A stretch of 64,000 nt of DNA from Comamonadaceae bacterium 2FH. Its GTDB lineage: Bacteria; Pseudomonadota; Gammaproteobacteria; Burkholderiales; Burkholderiaceae_C. The position numbers and the translations under genes were made by a program. This document shows, piece after piece, positions 59,732-64,000 of this stretch (position 1 is the stretch's first letter; every line of letters starts with the position of its first letter). The notes below the pieces were generated by a model, which had not been told where the DNA came from, ran no database searches, and worked only from the letters and a program-made list of their open reading frames with translations. The stretch spans positions 1 to 64,000 of the forward strand of contig SCMQ01000016.1 of NCBI GenBank assembly GCA_005503335.1. Reading direction: 5' to 3'.

Positions 59732-60661
59732 ATGGACCTGAGCTCGCTGACCCTGCTGGTCGACATCCTGGACGCCGGCAACCTGAGCCAGGCGGCGCGC
59801 AAGCTCAAGATGACACGCGCCAACGTCAGCTACCACCTGAGCCAGCTCGAGCGCTCGGTAGGCGCGCAGCTGGTGCGCCGCACCACGCGCCGCGTCGAGC
59901 CCACCGAGGTCGGGCTGCGCCTGTACCGCCACGGCCTGAGCATCCAGAACGAGCTGCTGGCCGCGCGCGAGACGGTGTCCACCCTGGGCCAGAGCCTGCA
60001 GGGCCGGGTGCGGCTGAGCGTGCCCAGCGGCTATGGCCAGATGGTGATGAGCGACTGGCTGATCGAATTCAAGCGCCTGTACCCGGCCATCGTGCTCGAC
60101 GTGCTGTTCGAGAACCGCGTCGACGACCTGGTGCGCGACGAGGTCGACATCGCGATCCGCGTGCTGCCCGAGCCGCCCCAGGCCCTGGTCGCGCGCGAGC
60201 TCGGCCCGGTGCGCTACGTGGCCTGCGCCTCGCGCGACTACGCCAGCGCCAAGGGACTGCCAACCGAGCTCGATCAGCTGCGCAGCGCGCCGCTGATCAC
60301 CTCGGGCGTGGCCAGCCGGCAGCTGCGCCTGTCGGCCTATCGCGGCGGCCAGCGGCATGAGGTGACGCTGGAGCCCACGCTGATCTCCGAGCATTTCCCC
60401 TTCCTGCGCCAGGCCATCCAGGCCGGCCTGGGCGTGGGCCTGGTGCCGGACTACGTGGTACAGGACGCCGTGCAGTCCGGCGAGATCCTCACCACGCTCG
60501 ACGACTTCAGGCTCAGCATCTTCGGCACGCAGATGTTCATGCTCTACATGCCCAACCGCTACCAGACCCGCGCCGCGCGCAGCTTCATCGACTTCGTGCT
60601 GGACAAGGCCGGCACGGCGCGAGTGGAGATTCCCCCCGAAGCCGGTATTGGCGCACAATGA
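59732..60661 (+). CDS. LysR-family regulator of the pim-like operon
   Basis: This 309-aa LysR regulator begins MDLSSLTLLVDILDAGNLSQ and has the recognition helix in ARKLKMTRANVSYHLSQLE. The effector domain includes GRVRLSVPSGYGQMVMSDWL and VDIAIRVLPEPPQALVARE, which matches the D-14/CrgA-like branch. It is divergent from the beta-oxidation operon, and palindromic LysR-type sites lie between them, so it probably senses an acid or CoA ester and controls that operon. Confidence 0.92.
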   Translation: MDLSSLTLLVDILDAGNLSQAARKLKMTRANVSYHLSQLERSVGAQLVRRTTRRVEPTEVGLRLYRHGLSIQNELLAARETVSTLGQSLQGRVRLSVPSGYGQMVMSDWLIEFKRLYPAIVLDVLFENRVDDLVRDEVDIAIRVLPEPPQALVARELGPVRYVACASRDYASAKGLPTELDQLRSAPLITSGVASRQLRLSAYRGGQRHEVTLEPTLISEHFPFLRQAIQAGLGVGLVPDYVVQDAVQSGEILTTLDDFRLSIFGTQMFMLYMPNRYQTRAARSFIDFVLDKAGTARVEIPPEAGIGAQ

Positions 60662-60699
60662 GGGCCGATGCAGCACGCACCGGCCTCAGGGAGAAGCGC

Positions 60700-60900
60700 A
60701 TGAGCACGGACGACCAGACTTTCAAGCCGCTCGACCCGGGACGGGTCGACCCCCTGGACGCCAGGGAAATGGCCTACTGGTGCCGCGAGTTCGGCTGCAC
60801 CCTGCCCCAGCTCGAGGCTGCCATCGCCCGCGTCGGCGAGCATGTCACGGCCTTGCGCGAAGAACTGGAGCGGGTCGTCGGCAAACGGCGCTCGAGCTGA
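60700..60900 (+). CDS. DUF3606 small protein
   Basis: This 66-aa protein with the DUF3606 pattern has RVDPLDAREMAYWCREFG, then LPQLEAAIARVGEHVTALRE. It is soluble and charged, without signal or membrane segment. The start at MSTDDQ is preferred, with GGGAGAAGC before it. The function is unknown. It is 38 nt behind the LysR gene and convergent with the response regulator. Confidence 0.8.
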   Translation: MSTDDQTFKPLDPGRVDPLDAREMAYWCREFGCTLPQLEAAIARVGEHVTALREELERVVGKRRSS

Positions 60901-60940
60901 CTGGGCCATCCCGGGCCACCCACGGGCTCATCGGATTGCA

Positions 60941-61315
60941 TCACCGCGGTGGCGGCCGCGCGGCGGCGTCCACCGCAGCGAGGAAGTTCTTGTAGCGGAT
61001 CGGCTTTTCGATGTAGCCATCGCAACCCGCGTCAAGTATGCGCTCCTTGTCGCCTTTCATGGCGTAGGCGGTGAGCGCGATGATCGGGATATCTTTCGTT
61101 CCGGGATCGGCCTTGAGGATGCGCGTGGCCTCCATGCCGTCCATGTCCGGCAACCCGATGTCCATGAGGATGATGTCCGGATGCTCACGACGGGCGATCG
61201 CTATCGCTTCGCCCGCCCTCCCGGCTTGGAGCAAGGCATGTCCCTCGCTCTCGAGAACCGCCACCGCCAGCATCATGTTGGTGGGCGAGTCTTCGACAAT
61301 CAGTATCCGCGACAT
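60941..61315 (-). CDS. single-domain response regulator (DivK-like)
   Basis: This 124-aa receiver domain has no output domain. ILIVEDSPTNMMLAVAVL provides the acidic pocket. The phospho-Asp is in DIILMDIGLPDMDGM near residue 52, ALTAYAMKGDKERIL has the switch Thr, and GYIEKPIRYKNFL has the conserved Lys. The start MSRILIV is preceded by GGGAG at good spacing, although the frame is open further upstream. It overlaps the end of the hybrid kinase frame by 131 nt and is probably one of its phosphorylation partners. Confidence 0.9.
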   Translation of the reverse strand: MSRILIVEDSPTNMMLAVAVLESEGHALLQAGRAGEAIAIARREHPDIILMDIGLPDMDGMEATRILKADPGTKDIPIIALTAYAMKGDKERILDAGCDGYIEKPIRYKNFLAAVDAAARPPPR

Positions 61316-63479
61316 GATTTTCTCCCGTAAGCACTGAACACTTCCCATGCAAAGCGCGCTGGACCTCGGCAAGGAATTGCGGCCGGTCCAGATAAGCCTT
61401 CCCCACGATTTTCAGGACGTCCCCGTTCAACCGCTGCTGGTCCGCCTTCGTGATCGTCTTGCCGGTCAGGATGAGGATGGGCACGGCAGCCGTGTCGGGC
61501 CGGGATTTCAGCGCTTCCACCACGTCGAAGCCGCTGATGTCCGGCATCACGAGATCCAGGATGATGAGATCAGGCAACAGCCGTCGCGCGCTCGCGATCG
61601 CCTCGCGCCCCCCATGGGCGCGAAACACCTCGCAGTTCTGCTTTTCAAGGTGGGCCGCGATCAGTTCCACGGCTTTCCTATCGTCGTCTACGACCAGCAC
61701 CGAGAATTTTCGGCCGGACTGACCACCGATTCCGACACCGAATCCCAGTTCGCCGATCGCGTACAGCAGTGTTTTTCGTGCCACCGGTTTCTGCAGCACC
61801 TTGGCCGCACCGAGCGCGAAGCCGGTTTTCTTGTCCGCGACAATGGAGACGATGACCACCGGTATGCCGGAAAGTAGCGCAGATTTCTTGATTCTGGAGA
61901 GCGCCTCCCAGCCGCCCATGCCGGGCAGCAACAGGTCGAGCGTGATGAGGTCGGGGCGCTCCTGCGCAGCCATCTCCAGCCCGCGGACGGCATCCGGCGC
62001 CCAGTCAACGCGAAAGCCCGCACCCTCCAGATGGGCGCGCAGGGCCGTCGCCGCAAGCTCGTCGTCCTCGATCACCAGGGCTCGCCGCGTGAGAGCGCCT
62101 TTCACAGCTGTCGTTTCGGCGGCTTCGGCTGCCATTGACGTCAAGCCGGATGGCTCTGCCTGTCTGGCCTCCTCCAGCGTTTTCCGCCAAGGCAGCCATA
62201 CGGCGAAACAAGAGCCGCAGCCGGGCGCGCTGGCGACGCCGACCGTTCCACCATGCAGTTCGGTCAGCCGCCTGACCATGGCCAATCCAAGGCCGGTGCC
62301 ATCGTGCTGCCGCGCCAGGGACGAATCGAGCTGAAGGAAAGCCTGAAAGAGGCGCGGCAGGTCCGCTCTGTCGATGCCGATGCCGTTGTCGCACACCCGG
62401 ATCTCGAGGAAATCCTCGTATTCGCTCTGCGGCAGCGGCAACTGGTGGCAGCCCCCGCCTTGCGGGGCGACCAGTCTCATCTCGCCCCGCTTTACAGCAC
62501 GCGCGGAAACCCGCACCTCGCCGCCCTCCGGAGTGAACTTGACGGCGTTGGAGAGCAGGTTGTAGACGATCTGCTTGACCTTACGCGCGTCGGCGCCGAT
62601 GTCTCCGGCGTGATCTGGAACGTCGAGCTTCAGCCTGATGCGGTGCTGAAGCGCTTTTTCCTTGATGATGCTGAATCCCGCTTCAAGCACGCCGGCCACG
62701 TCCACCGCCTCGAGCTCGAGCGCCATCCTTCCCGCCTCGACCTTTGATAAATCGAGGATGTCGTTGATGAGCGAGAGCAGGTGCATGCCGCTTTTGAAAA
62801 TCTCGGTGACATAGTCCCCCTGCTTCTTGGTCAGCTCTCCGCCCAAGCCGTCCTTCAAAACCTCGGAAAAGCCGATGATCGCGTTCAACGGTGTGCGCAA
62901 CTCATGCGACATATTGGCCAGAAACTCGGATTTCATTTTCGTGGCGTCTTCGAGTTGCAGGTTCTTGCGCGCGATCTCCTCGGTGTGCAGCTGCAGTTCC
63001 TCAGACTGGCGCTTGAGCTGGCGATTGAGGTAGAAGAGGTCGACGAACACCCCTATCTTGGCGCGCAAGACATCCGGTACGATAGGCGAGTAGATGTAGT
63101 CCACGGCGCCAAGCGTATAGCCCCTGGAGCGCTCGATTTCCGAGCCGGCTTCGGCGGTGACGAAAATGATGGGCGTATGCGCCGAGCGCGGTCGGTTGTG
63201 GATCAGGATCGCCGTTTCGAAGCCATCCATGATCGGCATGTAGACGTCCAGCAGCACCACGGCGAAGTCACGTTTCAAAAGCTGGCGCAGCGCTTCGCGC
63301 CCCGACCTTGCGGTGAGCACGTTCAGGCCCATGCTGGCGACGACGGCTGCGATCGACGCCAGCTTGTTCTCGTTGTCGTCCACCACCAGGATGCTGGCCG
63401 GCTCGCCGTCCCGCGACAGCGGATGCAGCAGCTCATCGGAGTGACTCAAAGCCGGAATCTCAGTCTGTTCCGCTTCCAT
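61185..63479 (-). CDS. hybrid sensor histidine kinase with three receiver domains
   Basis: This 764-aa cytoplasmic signalling protein is ordered receiver - kinase - receiver - receiver. The first receiver (residues ~28-150) has phospho-Asp D78 in VLLDVYMPIMDG but reads DYIYSPIVP where a Lys is expected. A coiled coil (150-180) leads to HisKA, with H192 in SEFLANMSHELRTPLNA. The ATPase has IVYNLLSNAVKFTPEGG, DNGIGI and GTGLGLAM. The second and third receivers start near residues 464 and 592 (LVIEDDE, LDLLLPGMGG; LVVDDDR, LDLVMPDISG). No membrane segment is seen. Residues after ~710 run on over the next gene and look unconserved. It follows the CheB gene by 39 nt. Confidence 0.9.
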   Translation of the reverse strand: MEAEQTEIPALSHSDELLHPLSRDGEPASILVVDDNENKLASIAAVVASMGLNVLTARSGREALRQLLKRDFAVVLLDVYMPIMDGFETAILIHNRPRSAHTPIIFVTAEAGSEIERSRGYTLGAVDYIYSPIVPDVLRAKIGVFVDLFYLNRQLKRQSEELQLHTEEIARKNLQLEDATKMKSEFLANMSHELRTPLNAIIGFSEVLKDGLGGELTKKQGDYVTEIFKSGMHLLSLINDILDLSKVEAGRMALELEAVDVAGVLEAGFSIIKEKALQHRIRLKLDVPDHAGDIGADARKVKQIVYNLLSNAVKFTPEGGEVRVSARAVKRGEMRLVAPQGGGCHQLPLPQSEYEDFLEIRVCDNGIGIDRADLPRLFQAFLQLDSSLARQHDGTGLGLAMVRRLTELHGGTVGVASAPGCGSCFAVWLPWRKTLEEARQAEPSGLTSMAAEAAETTAVKGALTRRALVIEDDELAATALRAHLEGAGFRVDWAPDAVRGLEMAAQERPDLITLDLLLPGMGGWEALSRIKKSALLSGIPVVIVSIVADKKTGFALGAAKVLQKPVARKTLLYAIGELGFGVGIGGQSGRKFSVLVVDDDRKAVELIAAHLEKQNCEVFRAHGGREAIASARRLLPDLIILDLVMPDISGFDVVEALKSRPDTAAVPILILTGKTITKADQQRLNGDVLKIVGKAYLDRPQFLAEVQRALHGKCSVLTGENHVADTDCRRLAHQHDAGGGGSRERGTCLAPSREGGRSDSDRPS

Positions 63480-63518
63480 GCCATGGCTCCTGCAAATGCG
63501 CGTCTTGCCTTTTGAATA

Positions 63519-64000
63519 TCACTGTTTCAGGCCCAGTTCGAGGAGATGCGGCCCGATCTCCTCGAGCGCGAGCTCGACGGCATCACGGGCGGCCCGTTTG
63601 GCGGCCTCCGGCATCGTTCCCGCGTGGGCCTGTGCGGGGCATTCGACGAGAGCCACGCCCTCGTGCCGTCGGATGGCCGCCAGGCCCCGGGCCCCGTCCT
63701 CACTTGAGCCGGTCAGAATCACCCCTATCGTGCGCGCGCCGAACGATTCCGAGGCACTTTCGAACAGCACGTCGATCGACGGCTGCGCGAATAGCACCGG
63801 ATCTTCCGTGGACAGCGCGAAGTGATCGCCATCGACCAGCAGGTGGTAGCCCACCGGCGCGAGGTACAGGTTGCCCGGTTCAATGGGCTGCTTGTCGACG
63901 GCTTCTCGCACCTGCAGGGCGCACCCCTGCTGCAACACGAATCGAAGCGCATCGCTGGTGACCGGCTGGCGGTGCTGAACGACCACAATCGGAAGCGGGA
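63519..64000 (-). CDS. CheB-type protein-glutamate methylesterase domain protein, 5' end outside window
   Basis: This is the C-terminal ~160 residues of a CheB-family esterase. The frame runs off the window end (PIVVVQHR is the first conserved stretch). LYLAPVGYHLLV, SIDVLFESASESFG, IGVILTGSSEDGARGLAAI and FPAQAHAGTMP-like CPAQAHAGTMPEAA match the catalytic core, where GMGxDG is replaced by GSSEDG, common in CheB-like proteins outside chemotaxis clusters. The active-site Ser motif is not in the window. It is upstream of the hybrid kinase and probably in one signalling operon with it. Confidence 0.88.
   Translation of the reverse strand, partial: PLPIVVVQHRQPVTSDALRFVLQQGCALQVREAVDKQPIEPGNLYLAPVGYHLLVDGDHFALSTEDPVLFAQPSIDVLFESASESFGARTIGVILTGSSEDGARGLAAIRRHEGVALVECPAQAHAGTMPEAAKRAARDAVELALEEIGPHLLELGLKQ

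Overview
The window comes from a high-GC (roughly 70% by eye) betaproteobacterium, most likely Burkholderiales/Comamonadaceae. The evidence is the dense GC-rich coding with G/C at third positions, orphan Bug (TctC-like) receptors, the grpE-dnaK-dnaJ order, paired cphA'/cphA cyanophycin synthetases with their dedicated ABC exporter-like gene, and many acyl-CoA catabolic genes. No rRNA, tRNA or CRISPR array was seen. Every gap between genes is shorter than 300 bases.

Layout. (1) 1-6152: two tandem Bug receptors with an acyl-CoA dehydrogenase, then MarR and HxlR regulators and a fumarylacetoacetase-family enzyme. (2) 6242-10539: an FKBP prolyl isomerase and the heat-shock chaperones grpE, dnaK and dnaJ behind a clear sigma-32 promoter. 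(3) 10584-16852: a frameshifted beta-CASP metallo-beta-lactamase, a phosphoethanolamine transferase (EptA type) with a PmrA-box-like site, a PA0069-type radical SAM gene, a complete IS1595-family insertion sequence and an orphan amino-acid binding protein. (4) 16958-24708: the cyanophycin locus, with DUF1854 and ABC transporter genes divergent from cphA' and cphA and closed by an intrinsic terminator. (5) 24729-28891: YggT, a large class A penicillin-binding protein and a universal stress protein. (6) 28994-31978: an Lrp regulator divergent from dadA-alr (D-alanine catabolism). (7) 31982-40373: a seven-gene operon with a Liv-type ABC importer, an M20 amidohydrolase and an M81 metallopeptidase, divergent from an FCD/GntR regulator. 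(8) 40503-43407: beta-alanine/omega-amino acid transaminase and CoA-acylating methylmalonate-semialdehyde dehydrogenase, divergent from a LysR gene that is followed by a MoaD/ThiS-like and a BNR-repeat gene. (9) 45922-59605: eleven tightly spaced minus-strand genes forming a dicarboxylate-type (pim-like) beta-oxidation operon. It runs from a FadB-like protein to ETF, includes two Bug receptors, and is divergent from a LysR gene. (10) 60700-64000: DUF3606, a single-domain response regulator, a multi-receiver hybrid histidine kinase and a CheB-type methylesterase cut by the window end.

The most striking observation is at 14842-15954. The insertion sequence has perfect 24-bp terminal inverted repeats and an 8-bp target duplication. 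That duplication is exactly the 8-bp centre of a consensus LexA (SOS) operator, CTGT-N8-ACAG, in front of the radical SAM gene. The insertion splits the operator and moves its promoter more than 1 kb away. Other points worth following up are the degenerate nucleotide-binding loop of CphA', the frameshift in the beta-CASP gene, the M81/M20/Liv module beside beta-alanine catabolism, the MoaD-BNR pair, the 131-nt overlap of the kinase and response regulator genes, and the sequence context of the rare ATA codons.
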